From Paracoccaceae bacterium (lineage in GTDB: Bacteria; Pseudomonadota; Alphaproteobacteria; Rhodobacterales; Rhodobacteraceae), in contig JACONK010000006.1 of the NCBI GenBank assembly GCA_014323795.1, forward strand, positions 62,001-126,000: a stretch of 64,000 bases of DNA. The letters are read 5' to 3'. Both the position numbers and the translations under genes were made by a program. The notes under the pieces are model-generated. The model did not search any database. It was not told where the DNA came from and saw nothing but the letters and a program-made list of their open reading frames with translations. How positions within the stretch are numbered: position 1 is the stretch's first letter; each line of letters starts with the position of its first letter. This document shows positions 48,794 to 58,065 of this stretch, one piece after another.

Positions 48794-50102
48794 CGCTGCC
48801 ACGATCACCCACCCCCGGGTTTTGACCATTGCGGTTCCGGTGGTGATTTCGAACATCACGACCCCGATCCTTGGTGCTGTGGATACGGGCGTCGTGGGTC
48901 AAACGGGCACCGCGGTGCCTATCGGGGCCGTGGGTATCGGTGCTGTGATAATCGCGGCGGTCTACTGGTTCTTCGGTTTTCTGCGCATGGGCACTACCGG
49001 ACTCGCCGCCCAGGCCATCGGTCGTGCGGACGCGGAAGAGCTCGCCGCACTCCTGACCCGTGTGCTGTTGATCGGCGGTGCGGGGGGCATGGTGATTTTC
49101 CTGCTTCAGATCCCGATCACCCGGGTTGCCTTCCGGCTTTCACCCGCCTCCGAAGAGGTTGAGCAGCTGGCGCACACATATCTCACTATCCGCTTTCTGT
49201 CTGCCCCTGCCGCTGTCGCAATGTTTGGCCTGACAGGCTGGCTGATCGCCCGGGAACGCACCGCTGCCGTGCTTATCATCCAACTCTGGATAAACGGGCT
49301 GAATATCATGCTTGACCTGATATTCGTGCTCGGGCTTGACAGGGGTGTTGATGGCGTCGCCACAGCCACCGTGATTGCGGAATGGACGGGGCTGATGCTG
49401 GGTCTCTGGCTTGTGCGGCGCGGTTTTGCAGATGGGCACTGGCGGGTCTGGGCACGGGTTTTCGACCGGGCGAGGCTGTGGCGGATGGCGCAGTTGAACG
49501 GCGATATTCTGATCCGTTCGCTGCTGCTGCAAACCGCGCTGCTAAGCTTCGTTTTCTTCGGCGCGGGCCTGGGCGATGTGACACTTGCGGCCAATCAGGT
49601 GCTGGTTCAATTCCTGATGTTCGCCTCTTATGCGCTTGACGGGTTTGCCTTTGCGGCGGAGGCACTCGTGGGCCAGGCCGTGGGGGCGCGGGCCCGCGGT
49701 ACGCTGCGCCGGGCAGTGAGCATAAACGCACAGTGGACGCTGGTGGCGATGCTGGTGCTCTGTGCGCTTACATGGGTCTTTGGTGGCCATGTCATCGCGG
49801 TGATGACCCCGGCACCGGATATCCGGGCAGAGGCCGCGGTTTACCTGCCATGGCTGATCGCTGCGCCAATCCTCTGCGGCCCGTCTTTTCTGCTTGACGG
49901 GATTTTCATCGGCGCGACCCGCGGACGCGACCTGCGCAATATGATGGCCCTCAGCTTCGCAGCCTACGGCGCAGCCCTGGGGCTGCTGACCGGGCCGTTT
50001 GGCAACCACGGGCTCTGGGCGGCGTTCATGGTCTTCTTTGTCGCCCGGGCGGTGACTCTGATGGCCCGCTACCCGGTACTGGTGTCTGACCTCGGGCGTT
50101 AG
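48786..50102 (+). CDS. MATE family efflux transporter
   Basis: VISNITTPILGAVDTGVVGQTG; multi-TM; 8-bp overlap with the preceding thioesterase. Confidence 0.9.
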   Translation: MADAATITHPRVLTIAVPVVISNITTPILGAVDTGVVGQTGTAVPIGAVGIGAVIIAAVYWFFGFLRMGTTGLAAQAIGRADAEELAALLTRVLLIGGAGGMVIFLLQIPITRVAFRLSPASEEVEQLAHTYLTIRFLSAPAAVAMFGLTGWLIARERTAAVLIIQLWINGLNIMLDLIFVLGLDRGVDGVATATVIAEWTGLMLGLWLVRRGFADGHWRVWARVFDRARLWRMAQLNGDILIRSLLLQTALLSFVFFGAGLGDVTLAANQVLVQFLMFASYALDGFAFAAEALVGQAVGARARGTLRRAVSINAQWTLVAMLVLCALTWVFGGHVIAVMTPAPDIRAEAAVYLPWLIAAPILCGPSFLLDGIFIGATRGRDLRNMMALSFAAYGAALGLLTGPFGNHGLWAAFMVFFVARAVTLMARYPVLVSDLGR

Positions 50103-50515
50103 GTCTTTGGCGGCGTTGCCGTCAAGCGGCGCGGGCCGGGCACCGGGGCAGATTTCATCCCGGTGGTCGGCCTGACCCGTGCCATCGGAGTTTTCGCTGT
50201 CCTCGCCGGGGCAGCCGACCCGGGTTGTGCGGCAGGTTCAGCCTTTGCCGGTTTCGCCTGTGCGGCGGAAGATATCTCAATATTACTCGCGGCGGTGCCA
50301 GGGGCTGCCGCCGGTTTGATTGGTGTCTTCTCCCCTGCCGGCTTCACGGGCTTCACCTCAACACCCGCGGTCGGACGAGGGGTGCCCGGCAGCACATTCG
50401 TGGCCAGTTTAAAGGTATGGCACACTAGGTCGAGCCGGGCCGATGCAAGACGCAGCGCAGCGTTCTGCCAGGCTTTGGCGATGTCAAGCGACTGGTTAGG
50501 GGTCAGCATATGCAA
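50099..50515 (-). CDS. Hypothetical protein: helical N-terminus and Ala/Pro/Lys-rich tail
   Basis: MLTPNQSLDIAKAWQNAALRLASARLDLVCHTFKLATNV...; low-complexity tail; overlaps MATE tail to tail by 4 bp. Confidence 0.5.
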   Translation of the reverse strand: MHMLTPNQSLDIAKAWQNAALRLASARLDLVCHTFKLATNVLPGTPRPTAGVEVKPVKPAGEKTPIKPAAAPGTAASNIEISSAAQAKPAKAEPAAQPGSAAPARTAKTPMARVRPTTGMKSAPVPGPRRLTATPPKT

Positions 50516-50651
50516 TCTCCTGTAATCATGCGCGGCTGTTCAGTTTTGCCCGATATGTATATGCGGCAGCGCGGCGTTTCCAGCCGAAATGCAGTCCGCA
50601 TGTCAATTTGGTGACAATCGGCACACAGAACACCAAAGCATGGAAAACCGG

Positions 50652-50726
50652 TGGTACTCCCTACGGGAATCGAACCCGTCTTTCCAGATTGAAAATCTGG
50701 CGTCCTGACCGATAGACGAAGGGAGC
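50652..50726 (-). tRNA. tRNA-Glu (anticodon TTC), CCA apparently encoded
   Basis: Reverse complement gctcccttcgtctatcggtcaggacgccagattttcaatctggaaagacgggttcgattcccgtagggagtacca: full cloverleaf, anticodon loop ttttcaa. Confidence 0.95.
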
Positions 50727-50798
50727 AGCGCACCGATGACGCGCGATTTAGCGGGGTGTGCGGGAATCTTCAAGGGGAATTCGCGCCACCGCCGCGGC

Positions 50799-52556
50799 TT
50801 ATGTCGCAATTGCCGCGTCTTCCAACCGCAGTCTGGGTTTGCGGTGCCCGCCCCAGTCATCAATTTCCAGCTGCCCGGCCAGGTGGATGCGCACCCCGCC
50901 GTGATTTTCAAGCATCGGGCCAAGAGGGCTGTCGAAGGCCAGAAAACACATCGCATCGAGCCGGGCACCACTGTCATCGGTCACGGTCAGGCGCAGGTGC
51001 GATTCACCTGCACGTTTGGCAAAGGTAATGCGCTGGGCGGGCAGGGCGAACCGGGGGGCCGGGGCACCGGCACCAAACGGGCCTGCGGTTTCAAGCTGCC
51101 CTATAAGGTCCACCGTCGCCCCGCGAGCGTAGACAACCCCGTCAAGCAACAGGTCTTTCGGCCCGCGTGCGCCCGCGCCCTGCTTTTTCAGAAGCGCGCC
51201 GAGCCGGGCCATCGCCGCCTCAATCTTGTCTTCCGCCACAGTCAGCCCGGCGGCCATACTGTGTCCTCCGCCCTTCAGCAGAAGCCCTTCGCGGGTGCAG
51301 GTAGCGATTGCGGAGCCAAGGTCGATGCCTGTCACTGACCTGCCAGAACCTTTACCCTCACCGCCTTCCAGCCCGATCACGACAGCGGGCCGGTTTGTGG
51401 CTTCCTTCAGGCGCGCCGCGACAATGCCGACGACCCCCGGGTGCCAGTTCGGTCCGGCGGCCCAGACAAGGGGTGCCTCCGGGTTCCGGGTTGCTGCCTG
51501 TTCCATGGCCTGCAGGCGGACCCGGGTTTCGATGTCCCGCCGCTCCTGGTTCAGGGCAGACAATTTTTCAGCCAAGGCCTCCGCCTCCGCCATATCCTGA
51601 GTGGAAAGAAGCCGCACACCGAGATCTCCCCGCCCAATCCGCCCGCCGGCGTTGATGCGCGGGCCGAACACAAAGCCGAGATGATAAACCGTAGGGGCAC
51701 TTGTCAGCCGGGCCGCATCGGACAGGGCAACCAGGCCGGGCCTGGCACGACGGGACATAACCGCAAGCCCCTGGCGTACCAGTGCCCGGTTGAAGCCCCG
51801 CAAAGGGGCAACATCCGCCACGGTGGCGAGTGCCACAAGGTCAAGCATCGGGATCAGCGGCACCTCTGCCATCCCGGTACCGCGTACGATGCGATTGCAG
51901 GCGACGAGGCAGAGAAACACCACACCGGCAGCGCAAAGGTATGTGTGGGGCGTGTCCTCATCCTGCCGGTTCGGGTTCACGACGGCCAGCGCAGGCGGAT
52001 GCGTTTCGCCCCCCTGGTGGTGATCGAGCACGATCACGTCTGTCCCTTTCACCGCCGCCAGCGCCTCGTGGCTGAGCGTACCGCAATCCACGCAGATGAT
52101 CAGATCATGGCATTTGGCAAGGCCGCGCATCGCCGGGGCGTTGGGGCCATAACCTTCGTCAACGCGATCCGGAACATAGGCCGTGATGTTGACCCCATAA
52201 TGCCTGAACCAGGCTGTCAGCAGCGCGGCGGAACTGCCGCCATCCACGTCGTAATCCGCAAATACCGCCACCCGCTGGCGCATTTTTGCCGCCGCTACCA
52301 GCCGCTCTGCCGCCGCGTCCATGTCGCGAAAACCGGATGGGTTCGGCATCAGGTTCCGCAGGGTGGGTGACAGATACCCGATCACCTCTTCCGGTCCCAC
52401 GCCAAGGCGCGCGAGCGTTCGGCAAAGCGGCGCGGGCAGGCCCGCCTCCTGTACGATAGCCTCTGCCAGCCGCTCCTGGTTCGCACCTGGCCCGACCCAG
52501 CGGCGCCCGGTGGCGGACGCCTCTACCCCCAGAAACGCGGTCATTCGCGTACGCAT
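50799..52556 (-). CDS. recJ: Single-stranded-DNA-specific exonuclease RecJ
   Basis: FADYDVDGGSSAALLTAW; VIVLDHHQGG; LGFVFGPRINAGGRIG. Confidence 0.95.
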   Translation of the reverse strand: MRTRMTAFLGVEASATGRRWVGPGANQERLAEAIVQEAGLPAPLCRTLARLGVGPEEVIGYLSPTLRNLMPNPSGFRDMDAAAERLVAAAKMRQRVAVFADYDVDGGSSAALLTAWFRHYGVNITAYVPDRVDEGYGPNAPAMRGLAKCHDLIICVDCGTLSHEALAAVKGTDVIVLDHHQGGETHPPALAVVNPNRQDEDTPHTYLCAAGVVFLCLVACNRIVRGTGMAEVPLIPMLDLVALATVADVAPLRGFNRALVRQGLAVMSRRARPGLVALSDAARLTSAPTVYHLGFVFGPRINAGGRIGRGDLGVRLLSTQDMAEAEALAEKLSALNQERRDIETRVRLQAMEQAATRNPEAPLVWAAGPNWHPGVVGIVAARLKEATNRPAVVIGLEGGEGKGSGRSVTGIDLGSAIATCTREGLLLKGGGHSMAAGLTVAEDKIEAAMARLGALLKKQGAGARGPKDLLLDGVVYARGATVDLIGQLETAGPFGAGAPAPRFALPAQRITFAKRAGESHLRLTVTDDSGARLDAMCFLAFDSPLGPMLENHGGVRIHLAGQLEIDDWGGHRKPRLRLEDAAIAT

Positions 52557-52753
52557 GACACGATGATGCTGATCACCCCGTAATATCCGCCGACCCGTCG
52601 CCCGGCCACAGGCTGATGAAAATGATGACAGGCCTGCGGCGGCACGGGCGGGCTGTTGTGGCCCGTCCGGCCCTGTCTTCCGGGGTTTTCTGTATGCGGG
52701 TGCGGTATTGGGCGAAAACCCTGTCAGCAACTCTTTTGGGTGCCTCCATCGCC

Positions 52754-53719
52754 TCAGTTGCTCTTCTGCCGGTAGGTGATGCGGCGGACAGAGCCGGTTT
52801 TGGACCGCATCAGGATTGTCTCTGTCTCTGTAAAGTCGCCGTCGCGCCGTACACCTTTCAGGAAAGATCCGTCAGTTACACCAGTGGCGGCAAAAATGAC
52901 GTCTGCGGTTACCATTTCGTCCCGGGTGTATACCCGGTTGAAATCCTTGATGCCCGTGCGGCCGGCGCGCGCCCGTTCATCCCCGTTGCGGAAGAGCAGG
53001 CACCCATAGAACTGCCCGCCCATGCATTTCAGCGCGGCGGCGGCCAGCACACCTTCGGGTGCCCCGCCTGATCCCATATACATGTCTATGCCGGTTTTGG
53101 CGACCTCTGCCGTGTGAATCACGCCTGCCACGTCGCCGTCTGTGATCAGCCGGATTGCGCAGCCGGTGGTACGGAGTTCCGCGATCATTTCCTGGTGTCG
53201 CGGGCGTTCCAGTACGCAGACGGTGATTCGGTGCGCCGGGCAATCCTTTGCTTTCGCCAGGGCCTGCACCCGCTCAGCCGGTGACATGGCAAGTGTCACG
53301 GTATCGGGCGCGTAGCCCGGGCCGATGGCGAGTTTATCCATGTAGGTGTCCGGTGCGTGCAGCAGGGATCCGCGCGGGCCCATGGCGATGACAGCCAGCG
53401 CGTTCGGCATGGCCTTTGCTGTCAGCGTCGTACCTTCCAGCGGGTCGAGCGCGATGTCCACGCCTGGTCCGTTGCCGGAGCCGACCTCTTCCCCGATGTA
53501 GAGCATGGGGGCCTTGTCCCGCTCACCCTCGCCGATCACAACGACGCCCGCGATATCGAGCAGGTTGAGCTGGGCACGCATCGCGTCCACGGCTGCCTGG
53601 TCCGCGGTTTTTTCATCGCCATGGCCAATCAGCCTGGCACTGGCAATCGCCGCAGCCTCTGACACGCGTACCAGGCCCAGCGAAAGCATACGGTCGGAAA
53701 ATTCTGCAATGTCTGACAT
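52754..53719 (-). CDS. glpX: Class II fructose-1,6-bisphosphatase (GlpX)
   Basis: VVIGEGERDKAPMLYIGEEVG; DPLEGTTLTAKAMPNA; MGSGGAPEGVLAAAALK. Confidence 0.95.
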   Translation of the reverse strand: MSDIAEFSDRMLSLGLVRVSEAAAIASARLIGHGDEKTADQAAVDAMRAQLNLLDIAGVVVIGEGERDKAPMLYIGEEVGSGNGPGVDIALDPLEGTTLTAKAMPNALAVIAMGPRGSLLHAPDTYMDKLAIGPGYAPDTVTLAMSPAERVQALAKAKDCPAHRITVCVLERPRHQEMIAELRTTGCAIRLITDGDVAGVIHTAEVAKTGIDMYMGSGGAPEGVLAAAALKCMGGQFYGCLLFRNGDERARAGRTGIKDFNRVYTRDEMVTADVIFAATGVTDGSFLKGVRRDGDFTETETILMRSKTGSVRRITYRQKSN

Positions 53720-53843
53720 TCCTGCCCCTGAATTCGGTTTCATTCTTGTGCCGCAGTGCGGGTGGCTGTTCAATAGCGAAAACTGTTGCAAAACGGGTGC
53801 GATGTGGTGTCCTTGTGCAGAATTTGCCGGAGAGACAAAAGTC

Positions 53844-54719
53844 ATGGGTAATTTTCTGGTTGATGTTGTGCTGCCGCTGATTCTGGCGTTCATCATGTTT
53901 ACACTGGGTCTGGGGCTGCGGCCCGGCGATTTTATGCGGGTGTTTTTAATGCCCCGGGCCTTTGCAACCGGGTTCGTAAACCAGATGGTTCTGCTGCCAA
54001 TAGCAGGGTTCGCGCTGGCACACCTGATTGGGTTGACGCCGGAGCTCGCCGTGGGTGTGATGATTCTCGTGCTCTGCCCAGGGGGCGTGACGACAAACGT
54101 TCTGGCTAAAATCGCCGGCGGCAATACGGCCCTGTCAATCTCGCTGACTGCGGTGGTGACTGTCGTGGTCGTCTTCACCATGCCCCTGATCCTTTATTTT
54201 TCCGTCCGGACCTTTATGGGCACCGAGGCACCGCCAGTGAACACGCCGATCCTGTCGATCACCATGTTCCTGATGACTGTCGTGCCTGTCGCCATCGGCA
54301 TGGTCGTCACCGCCCTGGCCCCGGGGGGTGTGGCTGCTGCCGGGACCATCCTGTCGCGCATTGCAGTGGCCCTTTTTGCGCTGATCGTGCTGGCAGCAAT
54401 TGCAGCCAATTTGGAAGTGCTGCGGGATAATATCGTATCCCTTGGTCCTGCCCTGTTCATCCTGATGGCCTTGATGCTGGCACTTGGCCTGGTCACAGCC
54501 CGGCTTGTGGGGCTGGCATCGAGGGATGCGACGACGATTGCGATAGAAACCGGGGTGCAAAACGCCACGCTTGGCATCGCTGTGGCGGCAATTCTCGCGG
54601 ATCAGATCCTGGTTCCTGGGGAGGGCCTTTCGGCCTTTGCCCTGCCGGCCGCCACGTATGGCATCCTGATGTATGTTCTGGCAATTCCTTTTGCCTTATG
54701 GCGGCGGGGTTGCCACTAG
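53844..54719 (+). CDS. Bile acid:sodium symporter family protein
   Basis: MFTLGLGLRPGDF; VMILVLCPGGVTTNVLAKIAGGNTALSISLTAV; ETGVQNATLGIAVA. Confidence 0.9.
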   Translation: MGNFLVDVVLPLILAFIMFTLGLGLRPGDFMRVFLMPRAFATGFVNQMVLLPIAGFALAHLIGLTPELAVGVMILVLCPGGVTTNVLAKIAGGNTALSISLTAVVTVVVVFTMPLILYFSVRTFMGTEAPPVNTPILSITMFLMTVVPVAIGMVVTALAPGGVAAAGTILSRIAVALFALIVLAAIAANLEVLRDNIVSLGPALFILMALMLALGLVTARLVGLASRDATTIAIETGVQNATLGIAVAAILADQILVPGEGLSAFALPAATYGILMYVLAIPFALWRRGCH

Positions 54720-54831
54720 GCCCGTGTCATGCTGTTATCACGCACAAGTATGTCGATTATCGGCTGTGCTGGCATTATATTGTATGCTGTAAAATTCCGG
54801 CGGCACAGCCGGACACCAATCGGAGCCAGCC

Positions 54832-57612
54832 ATGTCAAAGAAGCTATGCCTTACGCTTGACGGCCGAACTGTTGAGGCGAAACAAGGGGAAACCATCTGG
54901 GAAGTCGCCCGGCGGGAAGGCACCGACATCCCGCATCTTTGCCACAGGCCCGCCAAAGGCTATCGTCCCGACGGCAATTGTCGCGCCTGTATGGTGGAGG
55001 TTGAAGGCGAACGTACGCTCGTTGCCTCCTGCATCCGCGAAGTGTCCGGCGGCATGGAGATACGCACTCGGGTACCCCGGGCTGTTAAGGCCCGTGCCCT
55101 GGTCATGGAACTGCTGATGGCTGACCAGCCGGAACGCGAGGTTGCCCACGATAAATCAAGCCATTTCCTGGATATGGCAGACGCCACTGGCGTTACAGAA
55201 AGCCGCTTCCCAAAGTTGGAGCAGGACCGTGTGCCGCTGCTTGATGACAGCCATGTGGCCATGCGCGTAAATCTCGACAGTTGCATCGGCTGTACGCTCT
55301 GCGTCCGTGCATGCCGCGAGGTGCAGGTCAATGACGTGATCGGCATGGCGGGCCGCGGGCCTGACAGCCAAATAGTCTTTGATATGAATGATCTGATGGG
55401 TAACTCTACCTGCGTGGCCTGCGGCGAATGTGTGCAGGCTTGCCCGACCGGTGCGTTGATGCCGGCAGGCGCGGTTGGGGAAAATGAGGTCGGCGACAGC
55501 AAGGATTATGATCGGGAAGTCGAAAGTGTCTGCCCGTTTTGCGGCGTCGGGTGCCAGATATCGCTCAAGATAAAGGACGACAAGGTCGCCTGGGTGGACG
55601 GCATTGACGGCCCGGCGAATGAAAATCGCCTGTGCGTCAAGGGGCGCTTCGGGTTTGACTACATCCACCACCCGCACCGCCTGACCAGACCTCTGGTCCG
55701 GCGCACGGACGCGCCGCCCAAGGGTTTGAACGTGGATCCCGGCAACTGGGGCAATGTTTTCCGCGAAGCCACCTGGGAAGAGGCGATGACGCTTGCCGCG
55801 GGCGGGCTTTCGCACCTGCGCGACACCAGGGGCGGGCGTTCGGTTGCGGGCTTCGGGTCGGCCAAATGCACGAATGAAGAGGCCTATCTTTTCCAGAAGC
55901 TTATCCGTGAAGGGTTCGGCCATAACAACCTGGATCACTGCACCCGGCTGTGCCATGCGTCCTCCGTTGCCGCGCTGATGGAAAATGTGGGCTCCGGTGC
56001 CGTATCAGCCACTTTTAACGAGATCGCGAATGCGGATGTCGCCATCGTCATCGGTGCCAATCCGGTTGAAAACCATCCCGTCGCCGCGACCTATTTCAAG
56101 CAGTTTGCCAGGCGCGGCGGGCAGCTGATTGTCATGGATCCTCGTGGTGTGGGGCTTGCCGGCCATGCAACGCATATGCTGAAGTTCCGCCCGGGCACGG
56201 ACGTATCCATGCTGAACGCGATCATGAACGTGATCGTGGAAGAAAACCTTTACGATCAGCAGTATATCAACGCCTACACCGAAAACTGGGAAGAACAGAA
56301 AGAGCATCTTAAGAACTTCCCGCCCGAAAAAATGGCGGAGATCTGCGGGATCGGGGCGGGGGAGTTGCGCAAGGTCGCACGCATCTTTGCCACGGCACAG
56401 GCAGGCATGATCTTCTGGGGCATGGGGGTCAGCCAGCATATCCACGGCACTGATAACTCCCGTTGCCTGATCAGCCTGGCACTGATGACCGGCCATGTGG
56501 GGCGCCCGGGTACGGGTCTGCATCCGCTGCGCGGGCAGAACAACGTGCAGGGGGCCTCGGACGCGGGGCTGATTCCGATGTTCCTGCCGGATTATCAGCC
56601 AGTGGGCGATGCCGCCGTTCGATCAGCTTTCAAAGAGATCTGGGGCACCAGGACGTTTGACGACAGCCGGAAAGGGCTGACGGTTACCGAGATCATGGGT
56701 GCGATCCACACCGGCAATATCAAGGGCATGTATATCCTGGGTGAAAACCCGGCCATGTCTGACCCGGATGTGGAACATGCCCGCGCTGCGCTGGCAAAAC
56801 TTGATCATCTGGTGGTACAGGATATCTTCCTGACAGAGACGGCGAACTATGCCGACGTAATCCTGCCTGCGAGCGCGTTTGCCGAAAAGACCGGGACCGT
56901 GACGAACACCAATCGGCAGGTCCAGATGGGGCGCCCGGCGGTGCCGCCCCCGGGTGATGCGCGGGAAGACTGGGCGATCACCACAGAACTTGCCCGGCGG
57001 CTGGGCCTAAGGTGGACTTATACCCACCCGCGCCAGGTTTTTGCTGAAATGAAGATGTCGATGAAATCGCTCAACAACATTACCTGGGAGCGGCTGGAAA
57101 AACAGGCGGTTACTTACCCGTCCCTGGCTCCCGATGACCCGGGGCAACCGATTGTGTTTGGCGATGGTTTCCCCCGGCCTGAAGGCCGTGCGCGGTTCAC
57201 GCCTGCCTCTATCGTGGCACCGGACGATGTGCCCGATACGGATTATCCGATGATTCTGACGACCGGGCGCCAGCTGGAACATTGGCATACCGGGTCGATG
57301 ACGCGCCGCGCCACTGTGCTTGATGCCGTGGAACCGGAGGCCAGTTGTTCCCTGCACCCGCGTACGCTGGGCAGGCTTGGCGTGGCCCCCGGCGGGCTGG
57401 TGCGGCTGACAACGAAACGCGGTTCCATCACGATTATGGTGCGGGCCGACCGGGCTGTGGCCGAAGATATGGTTTTTCTGCCGTTTGCCTATGTTGAGGC
57501 GGCGGCGAATATCCTGACGAATCCTGCACTGGACCCCTACGGTAAAATTCCGGAGTTCAAATTTTCCGCTGTCCGCGTCGAACCGGCAGAAGATTTTGTT
57601 GCGGCTGAATAG
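54832..57612 (+). CDS. fdhA: Formate dehydrogenase subunit alpha (NAD-type, FeS N-terminal extension, Cys form)
   Basis: 2Fe-2S domain, CIGCTLCVRACREVQ/CVACGECVQACP, VCPFCGVGCQ, DHCTRLCHASSVAAL. Confidence 0.9.
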   Translation: MSKKLCLTLDGRTVEAKQGETIWEVARREGTDIPHLCHRPAKGYRPDGNCRACMVEVEGERTLVASCIREVSGGMEIRTRVPRAVKARALVMELLMADQPEREVAHDKSSHFLDMADATGVTESRFPKLEQDRVPLLDDSHVAMRVNLDSCIGCTLCVRACREVQVNDVIGMAGRGPDSQIVFDMNDLMGNSTCVACGECVQACPTGALMPAGAVGENEVGDSKDYDREVESVCPFCGVGCQISLKIKDDKVAWVDGIDGPANENRLCVKGRFGFDYIHHPHRLTRPLVRRTDAPPKGLNVDPGNWGNVFREATWEEAMTLAAGGLSHLRDTRGGRSVAGFGSAKCTNEEAYLFQKLIREGFGHNNLDHCTRLCHASSVAALMENVGSGAVSATFNEIANADVAIVIGANPVENHPVAATYFKQFARRGGQLIVMDPRGVGLAGHATHMLKFRPGTDVSMLNAIMNVIVEENLYDQQYINAYTENWEEQKEHLKNFPPEKMAEICGIGAGELRKVARIFATAQAGMIFWGMGVSQHIHGTDNSRCLISLALMTGHVGRPGTGLHPLRGQNNVQGASDAGLIPMFLPDYQPVGDAAVRSAFKEIWGTRTFDDSRKGLTVTEIMGAIHTGNIKGMYILGENPAMSDPDVEHARAALAKLDHLVVQDIFLTETANYADVILPASAFAEKTGTVTNTNRQVQMGRPAVPPPGDAREDWAITTELARRLGLRWTYTHPRQVFAEMKMSMKSLNNITWERLEKQAVTYPSLAPDDPGQPIVFGDGFPRPEGRARFTPASIVAPDDVPDTDYPMILTTGRQLEHWHTGSMTRRATVLDAVEPEASCSLHPRTLGRLGVAPGGLVRLTTKRGSITIMVRADRAVAEDMVFLPFAYVEAAANILTNPALDPYGKIPEFKFSAVRVEPAEDFVAAE

Positions 57613-57835
57613 CCCCGTGCCCGGGCTCGCCGTTCAGGAAAAGCACTTCCAGGCCCGGGTATTTCCGCCTCTTTGCCTGAACCGGCGGGAATAAAAAACA
57701 GGAAGGAGGGGTGTTGTGCCCCGGTGATTCTGCCGCCAAGGTGCGGAACATAGATTGGAGAGGCACAAGGCGGGTGTGCCACGCCGGAATGCAAAAATTT
57801 TGAATTTGTGAGTTATTTTTGGGATTAGGGGATAG

Positions 57836-57852
57836 ACAGGGGGTACCCCTGT
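57836..57852. promoter_or_regulatory. Inverted repeat in the AT-rich tract upstream of the RTX gene (candidate operator)
   Basis: acagggg-gta-cccctgt; 7-bp arms. Confidence 0.35.
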
Positions 57853-58065
57853 GCCCGCTTTTGTTGCCGGCAATCGGCGGTGGTAAATCAACCGGAAAGC
57901 CCCCGCCGCCGCGGGCAGGCGATGGAAATCCGAAATTCAGAGGGGCGCGATTTTTCTTGCGCAAACCGCTTGCGTTTTTCCGGGAATCACCTATTTTGGG
58001 TTTGAAACTGAACCAGGTGCCGGGATGTGCCGCATCTGAACGTGCCAACAAAGGAGGAATAAACC

